A DNA stretch of 64,000 nt, taken from NCBI GenBank assembly GCA_965214305.1, contig OZ243949.1, positions 2,046,001 to 2,110,000 of the forward strand, written 5' to 3'. Below are positions 8,763 to 16,938 of this stretch, in pieces. The notes below the pieces were generated by a model, which saw nothing but the letters and a program-made list of their open reading frames with translations, was not told where the DNA came from and did no database searches. Source of the DNA: Azophilus sp965214305 (GTDB taxonomy: Bacteria > Pseudomonadota > Gammaproteobacteria > Pseudomonadales > Azotimanducaceae). The first letter of the stretch is position 1. The number at the start of each line of letters is the position of its first letter. The translations under genes were made by a program, and so were the position numbers.

Positions 8763-9440
8763 ATGGCATTGGTCGATGAAAACTACCGGGACGACTGCGA
8801 ACTGCGCGACCAAGACATCGTCGATATGGAGCGGTATCTGTCGATGCGGGACCGGGCGTCGGCAACCGGGCGCGGGGTGCCGTTCTTTTCGGGGCGCGAG
8901 ACGGAGATCAGCCACCTTCGGGGGCTCGACGACAGGGCCGCCGGGCAGACGGTCGAGCGGTGCTTCAAGGCATTCGGCGTGCGCAATGGCGGGGCGTGGC
9001 GCGAGGCGATCCTGGCGCGCGCCGCCAACTGGCCGCAGCATCTGGCCGTGTACCTCAACGCCGCCATCCGCCAGCTTCGCGAGGCCGGCCCGGAGCGCAT
9101 GGACGCGGAGCGCGCCGACCTCGAGGCGGCGTTGCGCGAGGGCGACCGGGCGCGCGCGAACTACTACCGGCAGCGCATCGCGCGGCTGACGCGCCGCAAC
9201 ATCGAGTTCGGCAATCTGGCAAGGAGGCTCGCTCCGCTTTTCGAAGGCCGCGAATCACGGCTTCCCGCCGCCGACTTGGCGAAAGCCATCCGGGGGGTGT
9301 CGCCGGATTTGTCCGGCGCGGATATCACGCGGTTTGTGCGGGATGCCGAGCACAGCGGATTCCTTGCGCCCGCGGACGACGAATACACCTATTCCATGCC
9401 CATCCCCTCGTTCGCCCGGCACCTGCTTGGCGACGGGTAG
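8763..9440 (+). pseudogene. ATPase family copy 2, with the nucleotide-binding core deleted
   Basis: It has the family N-terminus (MALVDENYRDDCELRDQ, then YLSMRDRA and GVPFFSGRE), which is followed directly by sequence from beyond the ATPase core (GLDDRAAGQTVERCFKAF). The P-loop block that copy 3 keeps (GPPGVGKSAL) is absent, so an in-frame deletion removed the core. The rest, about 150 residues, matches copy 1 to the same ending. The frame is intact at 225 residues, so a protein may be made, but it cannot hydrolyse ATP. The start ATG 8763 is chosen by similarity to copy 3; ATG 8754 is also in frame. Confidence 0.65.
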
Positions 9441-9731
9441 GCGGGAAGGTATTTGAGCCGGTGAACTGGCTGTGGCTGTGGGCGGATTTCGATCATCGAG
9501 CGGCCTCGGTGGTGCTTGGCTGAGGGCGGCACGCATTGATGTTCGGATAGCGAGGTGTCCGGATGTCGAGGAAACGACTGTCACATGCGCCGGAGTACCG
9601 GCGCCGGATGGTGGAGTTGGTTCGCGCGGCCTGCGCGCCTCTCCTGCCGATATTTTTCGATTTCCTTCAATTATTTGACGGCAATTCAATCCTGAAATTC
9701 CGGAGAGCTTCGGACTGACCGGACAGTAGTG

Positions 9732-10673
9732 ATGGAATACAGAAAACGCATCCTGGTGACCGGAGGGGCCGGCTTTCTCGGTTCTCACCTCTGCGAGCGC
9801 CTGGTTGCCGAAGGGCACGATGTCCTGTGCGTCGATAACTACTTCACCGGCGCCAAGGACAACCTCCTCGGCCTGTTCGATTCCCCCCATTTCGAGCTGA
9901 TGCGCCATGACGTGACATTCCCCCTCTATATCGAAGTCGACGAGATCTATAATCTCGCCTGCCCGGCGTCTCCGGTGCATTACCAGTACGATCCCGTGCA
10001 GACGATCAAGACCAGCGTGCACGGCGCGATCAACATGCTGGGGCTGGCCAAGCGGGTCCGGGCAAAGATATTCCAGGCTTCCACCAGCGAGGTTTACGGA
10101 GATCCGGACATCCACCCCCAGACCGAGGATTACAAGGGCAACGTCAATCCCATCGGCCGCCGGGGCTGTTATGACGAGGGCAAGCGCTGCGCGGAAACCC
10201 TGTTCTTCGACTATCGCCGCCAACACAATCTGAATATCCGGGTGGCCCGGGTCTTCAACACCTATGGCCCCCGGATGCATCCCGGTGACGGGCGGGTGGT
10301 GTCCAATTTCATCGTCCAGGCTCTCAAGGGCGACGACATCACTATCCACGGCGACGGCAGCCAAACCCGTTCATTTTGTTACGTGGACGATTTGATCGAA
10401 GGTTTCCGGCGGCTGATGGATGCGCCCGACGAGTTGACCGGGCCGGTCAATCTGGGCAATCCTGATGAGTTCTCCATTAAAGAACTCGCGGAACAGGTGA
10501 TCGAGCTGACGGGCACCAAGTCCAAACTCGTCCACCAGGAGCTGCCAGAGGACGACCCCGCCCGGCGTTGTCCCGACATCGCGCTGGCCAAGGAGAAACT
10601 GGGCTGGGAGCCGTCCATCGCGCTTGGCGAGGGCCTGAAGAAAACCATCGCCTATTTTGACAACATGATCTGA
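9732..10673 (+). CDS. uxs: UDP-glucuronate decarboxylase (UDP-xylose synthase)
   Basis: A 313-residue short-chain dehydrogenase-type enzyme that oxidises and decarboxylates UDP-glucuronate to UDP-xylose in the cytosol, feeding surface-polysaccharide synthesis. The N-terminus has the NAD motif TGGAGFLGSHLCERL. The family marks DNYFTGAKDN, the catalytic region STSEVYGDP, the YDEGKR (YxxxK) active site and RVFNTYGPRMHP are all present and in order. Length is normal for bacterial UXS. The start may be ATG 9732 or the overlapping GTG 9729. It is the outermost polysaccharide gene here, separated from the main locus by the lasso island. Confidence 0.95.
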   Translation: MEYRKRILVTGGAGFLGSHLCERLVAEGHDVLCVDNYFTGAKDNLLGLFDSPHFELMRHDVTFPLYIEVDEIYNLACPASPVHYQYDPVQTIKTSVHGAINMLGLAKRVRAKIFQASTSEVYGDPDIHPQTEDYKGNVNPIGRRGCYDEGKRCAETLFFDYRRQHNLNIRVARVFNTYGPRMHPGDGRVVSNFIVQALKGDDITIHGDGSQTRSFCYVDDLIEGFRRLMDAPDELTGPVNLGNPDEFSIKELAEQVIELTGTKSKLVHQELPEDDPARRCPDIALAKEKLGWEPSIALGEGLKKTIAYFDNMI

Positions 10674-10727
10674 TATCTGGCCGTTGACTGGCGGCCAAAT
10701 GCGGCGGTCAAAGCGAATCCGCCCAGA

Positions 10728-11597
10728 TCAACAGTCAGCGAGGAAGCGCTCGGCCTCCTCCAGGTAGCCCAGCCGGGCCATGGCCGGGCGGTGCCGGTCC
10801 GCAATCCGCCGAATCTGCTCCGGGCTCAGCGCGCCGCGCCCGTCGCCCACCCGGCCGCCCCTGAAGAAGCTCGGCGCCGTGGGCTGGCGCTCCCAGAACC
10901 CGTGGCGCGCCTCCTGCTCGCGCAGCCGCTCGAAGCGCGAGTGGTCCACGGCCCGGGCCAGGCGGGCGGAATCGCGGCGCAAGCCCGCGAAAGCGGCCAC
11001 CGCCTCCAGCGCGGCTTCGGGGTTCGCGTGCATATCCTCGTAGCGTATCGTTCGCAGCGGCAATTCCGTTTGCTCAAGCCAACTCAGGACATTGCCGCTC
11101 CAGTCGCAAACATGGCTCGGAAGCGCGGCGTGGATGCGGTTGCGCTCGGGCGCGAGCATGGCCTCGGCATCGCCCATCGTCGCGATGGCGCGGTCGAGGT
11201 CGCATTGCAGGTGATGCGCGTAGGAGACGGCGACATCCAGCGGGTTGCGCACCATGCAGACCGCGCCCGAAAACATCGGCGCGGCGTACAGCGGCGCACC
11301 GTCCGGCAGGCGCGGAAAGCGCTCGTGCGTCTTTGCGAAGGCGGGCACGGCAGCGTCGGCGGCTTCGGCCGCCAGCGATTCATTAAGATGCGGACGCAGC
11401 CGCAGGATTTCGCCGTCGGTCAGGGCCGCGGACGCAAGCCCCAGCCGCTCGTCGAACTCGTGGCGGCTGAGGATGGGGCTGTTCACCAGCGCGTTGACGA
11501 AAACCGGCTCCTCGCCTTCGCTCAGGTAGTTGGACAGCAGCGCACGCATCCAGGTGTTGCCGGACTTGGGGTAGGAGGCGAGCAGAATCAAGGGCAC
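10728..11597 (-). CDS. Sulfotransferase, last gene of a three-gene operon
   Basis: 289 residues from GTG 11597. The frame continues upstream but that part overlaps the HprK gene and is not protein-like. The N-terminal PAPS-binding loop is ILLASYPKSGNTWMRALL, and the 3'-phosphate motif is VCMVRNPLDVAVSYAHH with a conserved Arg and Ser, placing it in the sulfotransferase superfamily. It would transfer sulfate from PAPS to a hydroxyl or similar group. It overlaps the end of the HPr-kinase-like gene by 10 bp, so they are co-expressed. The lasso context suggests peptide tailoring, but a sugar acceptor is possible given the polysaccharide locus on both sides. Confidence 0.85.
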   Translation of the reverse strand: MPLILLASYPKSGNTWMRALLSNYLSEGEEPVFVNALVNSPILSRHEFDERLGLASAALTDGEILRLRPHLNESLAAEAADAAVPAFAKTHERFPRLPDGAPLYAAPMFSGAVCMVRNPLDVAVSYAHHLQCDLDRAIATMGDAEAMLAPERNRIHAALPSHVCDWSGNVLSWLEQTELPLRTIRYEDMHANPEAALEAVAAFAGLRRDSARLARAVDHSRFERLREQEARHGFWERQPTAPSFFRGGRVGDGRGALSPEQIRRIADRHRPAMARLGYLEEAERFLADC

Positions 11598-12562
11598 GGC
11601 GGCGGCAGGCGTTGAGCCATCCAATCGGCTGCGGTCGGCGGCGCGCAGGCGGCGGCAGGCCAGGTGAGGCGCTCCACCGGCGCGCGCTTGGCGACGGATG
11701 CGACGGCGCGGAAATGGCCGCGCTCGGCGCCCAAGCCGCGCAGGAACCGCAAACGGCAGGTGGCCGCGGTCAGCGCGGCGAACGCCTGGGTCTGGGAAAG
11801 CCGCTTGCATGCGATTTCGGCATCCGCCTTCCGGTTGAGCAGATAAACGGCGCGCACCGGCATGGCTTCGCCGTGGAAGCGGCGGGCGGGAACCATGCGG
11901 CTTTTCGTTCCGGAACGCAGGGGGGCGGCGGCGGACTGCCAAGAGGGGTCCAGAATTTTCAGCGCGCGGTTTTGCAGGCGCATGCTTGGAAATCCGGGCA
12001 GGGCGCGCGGCGCCCCGCCGCCGTTGCCGGCAACAGCAACGGCAACGATGCCGTCGGCCAACAGCGGGTATCCGAGGTCCGCCAGGGCCGCGGCCAGGGT
12101 CGATTTGCCGGTCGCGGCGCGCCCGGCCAGCACCGCCGCGCCCTCGGCCGTGGCGACGGCGCTGGCGCGCAGGGTCAGGACGCCGCGCATCTGCAGGCAG
12201 GCGGCGAGCGCGGATTCAAGCGCCGCGGCCACCGCGCCGCCGCCGCCGTCCTCCGCCGGATCGAAGCGGATCAGCCGGCCGGATTCGCAGACCAGGCAAC
12301 GGGCGATGCCGGGCGCATTCAGCAGCAGGGCGCCGGGCGCCGTCTGCCAAAAGCCGCATTCGTCCGCCGGCGATGCGAGCGCCTGCGGCACCGCCCCGCC
12401 GCAAACGGACAGATCCGCTTCGTCACCGGGGCACGGAGCGGCGGCGGGCCACGGCAAATCGACGCTCGACTCCAAGCGCAGGCCGTAGCCCTGGTAATGG
12501 CGCAACGGCTGCTCCGAAGCGCTTCCGGGCGCGGACGCCGCTCGCAAAGGCTTGCGAGTCAA
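11588..12562 (-). CDS. HPr-kinase-like protein of a RiPP (lasso) cluster, copy 1
   Basis: A 324-residue protein with a beta-rich N-terminus and a P-loop, AGRAATGKSTLAAALADL (about 137-154), followed by YPLLADGIVAV, as in HprK/P-like proteins. Small HprK homologues recur in lasso-peptide clusters, where some phosphorylate the C-terminal Ser of the precursor. The three precursors here end in Ser, which fits (inference). It overlaps the upstream AAA gene (ATGA) and the downstream sulfotransferase. A second HprK-like gene lies at 22740-23648, so the island may merge two ancestral clusters. Confidence 0.8.
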   Translation of the reverse strand: MTRKPLRAASAPGSASEQPLRHYQGYGLRLESSVDLPWPAAAPCPGDEADLSVCGGAVPQALASPADECGFWQTAPGALLLNAPGIARCLVCESGRLIRFDPAEDGGGGAVAAALESALAACLQMRGVLTLRASAVATAEGAAVLAGRAATGKSTLAAALADLGYPLLADGIVAVAVAGNGGGAPRALPGFPSMRLQNRALKILDPSWQSAAAPLRSGTKSRMVPARRFHGEAMPVRAVYLLNRKADAEIACKRLSQTQAFAALTAATCRLRFLRGLGAERGHFRAVASVAKRAPVERLTWPAAACAPPTAADWMAQRLPPPCP

Positions 12563-13734
12563 TCCCGCAGCACCCGCCGCAGGAATTCGTCGAACAGCGG
12601 CACGGTAAAGCCGGTGTCGCCGTGGGCGGGACTGTGGATCATGCCTTTTGCGATGAGCTTGGCGCGAGTCGGCGCGACGACTGCCACGCCCTTGGCGAGC
12701 ATCCCGCTGATTTCCCCCGAACGGTGCGGCCCCGGACCCAGCTCCGCCATAGCCCGCAAATAGCGCTTTTCCGACGGGGCCAGCCGATCAAAACGGGCGC
12801 GGAAGAAGCTGGCATCCAGTTCCGCGGTGGCTTGCGCCGTGGCCGCATCGACATCTTGCGCTGTGATCGGGGATGCCTCGGCGCAATCCCAACTGTGCTT
12901 GCCCCATTCTTGAAGGAAGTAGGGATAGCCTTGCGTGCGCCGCACGATCGCCGAAAGGGCATCGGGATGAAAAAGCACATTCCGCTTCCTGGCGGGCGCT
13001 TCAAGGGCGTGTCGGGCCGCATCCTCGGGCAGCGGGCCTATTTCGGGAAAGCGGAACAATCTTTCGGCGTATGATTTCGCGGCGGCCGCGTGGGCTACGA
13101 GTTGGGGCAGCCCGGCGCCAATGAGCGTGACGGGGAGTTGCCGTTGGGCGGCGCGGTGAAGGGCGGCGATCAAGGCGGCAAGCTGGCTTTCCTCAACGTA
13201 TTGCAGTTCGTCGATAAACAGTGCGAACGCGGTGTTCTGGTCCTTTGCGGCTTCGCCCACCGCAGCGAGCAGATCGCTCAGGTCGAAGTCCAAGTGGCCG
13301 CTGTCCGCAAACCCCGGCTCTGCCTCGATATCGATGCCGATGCTGATGTCGCCGAAATTGACCTTCATGGCGCGCGCAAATCCGGCAAGCGCCCGGAGCG
13401 CCCGCCTTGCGGCATCGCCGGCAGCGGCACGGCGGCTCATCTTCGCAAGGGCGCTGTGCAGCGGCGCGGCCAGCAAGCCGGGCAGCGAGCGCCCTTCCGG
13501 CGCTTCGAGCAGGAGCGTGGTGAAGCCCCGGCATTCCGCATCCCGGAAGATGCGGTTCAAGAGCACGGTTTTGCCCACGCCGCGGAGCCCCACCATGAGC
13601 AGGCTCTTGGCCGCCAAGCCATTGCGTATCCGATCCAAGGCAATGGCGGCCTCGTCGATGAGTTCATCGCGTCCGGCCAGCTCGGGCGGGGGGGCGCCGG
13701 CTCCGGGGGCGTAAGGGTTGGTTCGGGCATCCAT
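12559..13734 (-). CDS. AAA ATPase, first gene of the leftward operon
   Basis: A 391-residue soluble ATPase. Walker A is VGLRGVGKTVLLNRI (about 48-62), Walker B is FALFIDELQYV (about 165-175), and a later sensor-like GAGLPQLV follows. The C-terminus carries a winged-helix-like region (ELGPGPHRSGEISGML). It resembles the ORC1/Cdc6-type AAA proteins common in accessory regions. It overlaps the HprK-like gene by 4 bp, so it may share its function or simply travel with it. Its role is unknown. Confidence 0.8.
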   Translation of the reverse strand: MDARTNPYAPGAGAPPPELAGRDELIDEAAIALDRIRNGLAAKSLLMVGLRGVGKTVLLNRIFRDAECRGFTTLLLEAPEGRSLPGLLAAPLHSALAKMSRRAAAGDAARRALRALAGFARAMKVNFGDISIGIDIEAEPGFADSGHLDFDLSDLLAAVGEAAKDQNTAFALFIDELQYVEESQLAALIAALHRAAQRQLPVTLIGAGLPQLVAHAAAAKSYAERLFRFPEIGPLPEDAARHALEAPARKRNVLFHPDALSAIVRRTQGYPYFLQEWGKHSWDCAEASPITAQDVDAATAQATAELDASFFRARFDRLAPSEKRYLRAMAELGPGPHRSGEISGMLAKGVAVVAPTRAKLIAKGMIHSPAHGDTGFTVPLFDEFLRRVLRD

Positions 13735-13819
13735 TTATACCGAAGTTACCCCAAGTTACCTCGAATCGCAAAACTTTGGTAGTGCATCAGTTTGAAATTC
13801 ACTCCGACGGCAAAGGTGG

Positions 13820-13825
13820 TATAAT
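13820..13825 (+). promoter_or_regulatory. TATAAT -10 element of the cassette gene
   Basis: A perfect TATAAT lies 29 bp upstream of the ATG. The only -35-like hexamer, TTGAAA at 13792, lies in the terminal repeat at a long 22 bp spacing, so another -35 may be used. GGAGA at 13843-13847 is the ribosome-binding site. Confidence 0.5.
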
Positions 13826-13854
13826 GAGAGCTCTCACCAATTGGAGACAACCCC

Positions 13855-14505
13855 ATGATCCGCTCCACCCCCCCCCCCCCCCAGAACAAAACACATCTTG
13901 GACACCGGACAGCGCTCATCGTCGCATTGGCGGCCCTGACGCTGGCCCTGCCATCGGCGGTGATGGCGCAGAACGCCTGCACAACTGGAACATGCACGAT
14001 CTCCGTCACCGGCAACATCAACGGCTACCACGTGGGCGGCTGCGGCGGCGACCACTTGCGCTGGCATCTGCGCCTGTCGTCCACCAATCCCGCCGTCGCC
14101 TTCAGAGACTTTGGCGGATCAACCGTCAGAATTGAAGTCAAAACCCAGCCATCCACTGAATGGAACCAGCTGGAATGGCGGCGCGAGGGTGGAGCGTGGC
14201 AAAATCTCGCCCCGAGTCGAGAAGGCGGTTATGCCACGTTTGGAACCGGAGCCTTGAACCGGGACCTCACCCTGGATATCCGGCCCAGGACCGGAGCCGT
14301 GATCAAGGGCTTTGGCGGGAGCATCGGCAGCGGCATGATGGCCATCTGGGTTGATGAAATTAGGAGCAACCCCAAGCCGTATGCAGTCAGGAAAACCCGC
14401 AACAGCAGCTTCTTGTCGAGTGGCGAGGGCTGCGGCCGCAGCCTGCCCTCCGGCTATAACGAGCCGGACGGCCATCTCTATGAGGACGGGGTGCGCATCC
14501 GCTGA
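13855..14505 (+). CDS. Secreted protein of unknown function with a poly-C tract in its signal peptide
   Basis: 216 residues. Codons 5-10 are a run of 15 C (13868-13882) encoding Thr-Pro-Pro-Pro-Pro. A hydrophobic signal segment follows (TALIVALAALTLALPS) with a cleavage motif AVMAQ. The mature part has paired Cys (CTTGTC, GGCGGD, EGCGRS) and many Gly, and looks beta-rich; no family is recognised. A change of one or two bases in the C tract would stop translation, so expression may be phase-variable. It is the only gene inside the 885 bp inverted-repeat element and ends just before a strong hairpin. Confidence 0.65.
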   Translation: MIRSTPPPPQNKTHLGHRTALIVALAALTLALPSAVMAQNACTTGTCTISVTGNINGYHVGGCGGDHLRWHLRLSSTNPAVAFRDFGGSTVRIEVKTQPSTEWNQLEWRREGGAWQNLAPSREGGYATFGTGALNRDLTLDIRPRTGAVIKGFGGSIGSGMMAIWVDEIRSNPKPYAVRKTRNSSFLSSGEGCGRSLPSGYNEPDGHLYEDGVRIR

Positions 14506-14513
14506 CCAAAGGG

Positions 14514-14553
14514 AGCCGGTCCCACAGGCCAGGGGCGGCCTGTGGGACCGGCT
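14514..14553 (+). terminator. Strong hairpin after the cassette gene
   Basis: Perfect 17-bp arms (14514-14530 and 14537-14553) enclose the loop AGGGGC, starting 9 bp after the stop codon. No T run follows, so it may protect the transcript or terminate in another way. Confidence 0.5.
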
Positions 14554-14764
14554 GGCCCATGCCGGCAGGCACGATCTTCGAGCCAAGCCACCACCGTGAT
14601 TTTCAAACTGAGACAGTACCAACAGCGGAAGCCGGAGGGAAAAGTCAAACTGATACACTACCAAAATTTTGGTGATGTGCGGGATCTAGAAACATTTCGA
14701 ACCTGAGCCGCGCACCGGCGGCGGGGCGGGTCCGCGTGATTGACAGGTCTGCTGTTGATTGTCA

Positions 14765-14800
14765 TGATTATCAGCAATAGCTCTGCTGATTATCACCAAT
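14765..14800 (+). promoter_or_regulatory. Direct repeat overlapping a start codon, possible operator
   Basis: TGATTATCAGCAAT (14765-14778) and TGATTATCACCAAT (14787-14800) differ at one base and are 22 bp apart, about two helical turns. The second overlaps the ATG of the DUF4143 gene at 14799. A repressor site is inferred. Confidence 0.4.
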
Positions 14801-15941
14801 GATCCATTCCGATGTGCCGCGCCATCTCCAGATTGCGGAAGTGCTGGCAGGCAAGTCCTGCTTCCTATTCGGCCCCCGCCAGACCGGCAAGTCCACGCTG
14901 ATCCGCCAGCAGTTGGCCGGCTGCCCGGTTTACGACCTGCTTGATCAAGCGCTCTTTCTCCGGCTCTCGCGCAACCCGGCGCTGATCCGCGAGGCGTTGA
15001 CGCCCGAAACTTCCCTTGTGGTCATTGACGATATCCAGAAACTCCCGGAACTGCTCGACGAAGTGCATCTGATGATCGAGCGGCATGGCGTTCGCTTTCT
15101 GATGACCGGCTCCAGCGCCCGCAGCCTGCGCCGCAAGGGCGTGAACCTGCTCGGCGGACGCGCCCGGTCCCGCGCCTTGCACCCTTTCACCCGGCATGAG
15201 CTGGGGGCGCGCTTCGACCTGCATCGCGCCTTGGAGCACGGTTTGCTGCCGCCGATCTATTTCTCCGACGCGCCCCGCGAGGATCTGGCCGCCTATGCCG
15301 GCGACTACCTCAAAGAAGAGGTGGCGGCGGAAGCGGCGGCACGCAACGTTGGCGCGTTCAGCCGCTTTTTGCGCGCCGCAGCCTTGGCCCACGGGCAGAT
15401 GGTCAACTTCGCCAGCTTCGCGAACGACGCCCAGGTGCCGGCCTCCACGGCGAGAGCCTACTACGACATCCTCAAGGACACGTTCATCGCCCGCGAGGTG
15501 CCGGCCATCACGGAGACCCGCAAGCGCAAGGCGGTTTCCACCTCGAAGTACTATTTGTTCGACATCGGATTGGCGCGGCACCTGCAAGGCCGCCAAGGCT
15601 TGGCGCCGGGCACGCCCGAATACGGCGAAGCCTTCGAGAGCTTCATCCACCAGGAAATTTCCGCGTACTGCAGCTACCGCCAGCTTGACCCGCCCGGTTA
15701 CTGGCGGTCGAAATCGGGATTCGAGGTGGATTTCGTTTTTCAGGGCATTGCTGTCGAGGTGAAGGCGAAGGCCAACGTCGGCGCCCGCGACTGGCGCGGA
15801 CTTGCGGCGCTTGAGGAGGAAGGCATCGCCAAACGCCATGTGCTGGTGTGCTTGGAGCCTGTGCGCCGCCTCGTTGACGGCATCGAGGTGATGCCCTGGG
15901 AAGCCTTTCTGGATGCGCTGTGGCTGGGGCGGCTGGCGTAG
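14799..15941 (+). CDS. AAA ATPase with DUF4143 domain, copy 1
   Basis: A 380-residue member of the AAA_14/DUF4143 family, soluble and widespread in accessory DNA. Walker A is FGPRQTGKSTLIRQQL (about 25-40), Walker B is SLVVIDDIQKLPELL and the sensor is FLMTGSSARSLRRKG. The C-terminal DUF4143 part has YYLFDIGLARHLQG and, near its end, a nuclease-like fold with FEVDFVFQGIAVEVKA (D...E-x-K). The biochemical role of these ATPases is unsettled. The last 145 bp are duplicated at 17428, upstream of precursor copy 2, so the gene was part of a tandem duplication. Confidence 0.9.
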   Translation: MIHSDVPRHLQIAEVLAGKSCFLFGPRQTGKSTLIRQQLAGCPVYDLLDQALFLRLSRNPALIREALTPETSLVVIDDIQKLPELLDEVHLMIERHGVRFLMTGSSARSLRRKGVNLLGGRARSRALHPFTRHELGARFDLHRALEHGLLPPIYFSDAPREDLAAYAGDYLKEEVAAEAAARNVGAFSRFLRAAALAHGQMVNFASFANDAQVPASTARAYYDILKDTFIAREVPAITETRKRKAVSTSKYYLFDIGLARHLQGRQGLAPGTPEYGEAFESFIHQEISAYCSYRQLDPPGYWRSKSGFEVDFVFQGIAVEVKAKANVGARDWRGLAALEEEGIAKRHVLVCLEPVRRLVDGIEVMPWEAFLDALWLGRLA

Positions 15942-15992
15942 CAGGCAATTCATCCTCCCGATAGCCTCCCCCAGTGCCCCGTCATTCTCTGT

Positions 15993-15998
15993 TATCAT
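15993..15998 (+). promoter_or_regulatory. Probable -10 element of precursor genes
   Basis: TATCAT sits in CTCTGTTATCATGG about 40 bp before the precursor ATG. The unrelated upstream of the third precursor has CTCTGCTATGATAGG at the same distance (22387-22392), so the element is conserved. No clear -35 was seen. Confidence 0.45.
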
Positions 15999-16036
15999 GG
16001 AAAACAATCCTTATGTCGACGGAAAGGATGAGTCCA

Positions 16037-16258
16037 ATGAAAAATCAAGCGCCCGATAGGGAATCGCAACTTACCCCCCCCCCGATCCAACATCGTAAAG
16101 ACGATCCGGCTCTTCCCGAAAAACGGCCTTGGCGCGCTCCCGCCATCACCGAAATGACGATCGGATCTTCCACGATGAATGGGCTCCCTCTGGGGACCCC
16201 GCCGGGTGAGTGTTGTGCCTACCCTGAATTTCGTAGTAGTGCTTATTCAGCTAGCTAG
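16037..16258 (+). CDS. Lasso-type precursor peptide, copy 1 (atypical core)
   Basis: 73 residues; GGAAAGGA at 16021-16028 is the ribosome-binding site. The leader has a poly-Pro stretch from a run of 10 C (16074-16083), then HRKDDPALPEKRPW and the recognition-like block PWRAPAITEMTIGSSTM. Aligned with precursor 3, the core would start at Asn48 and run NGLPLGTPPGECCAYPEF to a C-terminal SAS. Thr at position -2 is kept, as in lasso precursors. However, no Asp or Glu occurs at core positions 7-9; the first is Glu11. A standard lasso ring is therefore not predicted. It may be a variant RiPP, a ring of unusual size or a decaying copy. A Cys-Cys pair is present. Confidence 0.65.
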   Translation: MKNQAPDRESQLTPPPIQHRKDDPALPEKRPWRAPAITEMTIGSSTMNGLPLGTPPGECCAYPEFRSSAYSAS

Positions 16259-16343
16259 CGGTCGGGACACAAGACACAAGGTTTCCGGGGGCTAGGCCCG
16301 AAGCCGCAACGGGCAAAGCGAATCCGCCACGGGCGATGCTGCG

Positions 16344-16574
16344 ATGATCGTCACCGACCACTTCGTCTTCATCCATGTTTCCCGAACCGGCGGCACCTTC
16401 CTCAACAACCTGATCCTGGGGGAATTCCCGGGCGCGCGGATGATTCAGTACCACGGGCGCCTCGAAGACCTGCCGACCGCCCACTCGCGCCTGCCCGTCA
16501 TCGGGTTCGTTCGCAATCCCTGGGACTGGTATCTGTCCATGCACCAGGACTACCGCCGCAACTGGAATTCATAG
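16344..16574 (+). pseudogene. Truncated sulfotransferase (duplicate of 17981-18775)
   Basis: It encodes the first 72 residues of the downstream sulfotransferase, with the PAPS loop HVSRTGGTFLNNL and VIGFVRNPWDWYLSMH, then four residues (NWNS) from the fused 3' end, and stops. An internal deletion of about 565 bp, probably at a short CGCCG homology, removed most of the catalytic domain. Confidence 0.9.
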
Positions 16575-16698
16575 CCGTCTGTCGGCGGATGCCATCCGCC
16601 GACAATAATGATCCTCCGCGATCCCGCGTTTGATAGCATCTTGAAAAAATGCCATCATTCGGATTCGTGCCGCCGAACTTCCACCAAGGAGGCCAACC

Positions 16699-16938
16699 AT
16701 GGCGCAAATCACCATCCGCCAAATCCCCGACGAGATGCATCGGGCGCTGAAGTCGCAGGCCCGGGCCCAAGGGAGCAGTGCCGAGGCGCTGGCGCGCAGC
16801 CTCCTGCGGCGCGGGCTGTTCCCCGCCGACCGCGCGCGGCCGGGCGACCTTCTCCGCTCCATCTGGAAAGATGCCGATTTCGGTGACGTTTCTTTCGGAC
16901 GCGACCGGACGCCCATCGACCCGGCCGTGTTCGAGTGA
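16699..16938 (+). CDS. FitA-type ribbon-helix-helix antitoxin
   Basis: 79 residues. The strand and helices MAQITIRQIPDEMHRAL, then QGSSAEALARSLLRRGL, are the ribbon-helix-helix of FitA/VapB antitoxins (Arc-like). The C-terminal tail, with DRTPIDPAVFE, would block the toxin active site. CCAAGGAGG precedes the ATG. Its stop overlaps the toxin start (GTGA). The pair sits between the two copies of the tandem duplication. Confidence 0.9.
   Translation: MAQITIRQIPDEMHRALKSQARAQGSSAEALARSLLRRGLFPADRARPGDLLRSIWKDADFGDVSFGRDRTPIDPAVFE

Larger units (their letters stand above)
13770..14670. mobile_element. Candidate mobile insertion cassette (no transposase)
   Basis: The terminal inverted repeats begin GGTAGTGCATCAGTTTGA at 13778 and, on the other strand, GGTAGTGTATCAGTTTGA ending at 14662. 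The flanking 8-mers AAAACTTT (13770-13777) and AAAATTTT (14663-14670) agree in 7 of 8 positions, as expected of a target-site duplication. Inside are a promoter, one secreted-protein gene and a strong hairpin, but no transposase. AT-rich 8-bp duplications are typical of IS1595-like elements; assignment to that family is only a guess. The related ends at 28073-28164 and 55756-55830 support mobility. Confidence 0.65.
15797..16561 (+). repeat. Tandem duplication, left copy (DUF4143 end, precursor, sulfotransferase start)
   Basis: It is nearly identical to 17428-18198, including non-coding DNA. The only clear length difference is six C in the poly-C tract (10 here, 16 there). Beyond 16561 the text jumps to the 3' end of the sulfotransferase gene (GGAATTCATAGCCG, also at 18763-18777), so about 565 bp were deleted from this copy. 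Confidence 0.9.

Noticed and set aside
8231..8764. 177-codon open frame on the minus strand in the non-coding stretch
   Set aside because: No family motif, unusual composition (Cys, Pro and Thr-rich) and no ribosome-binding site; it overlaps a terminator and repeats.
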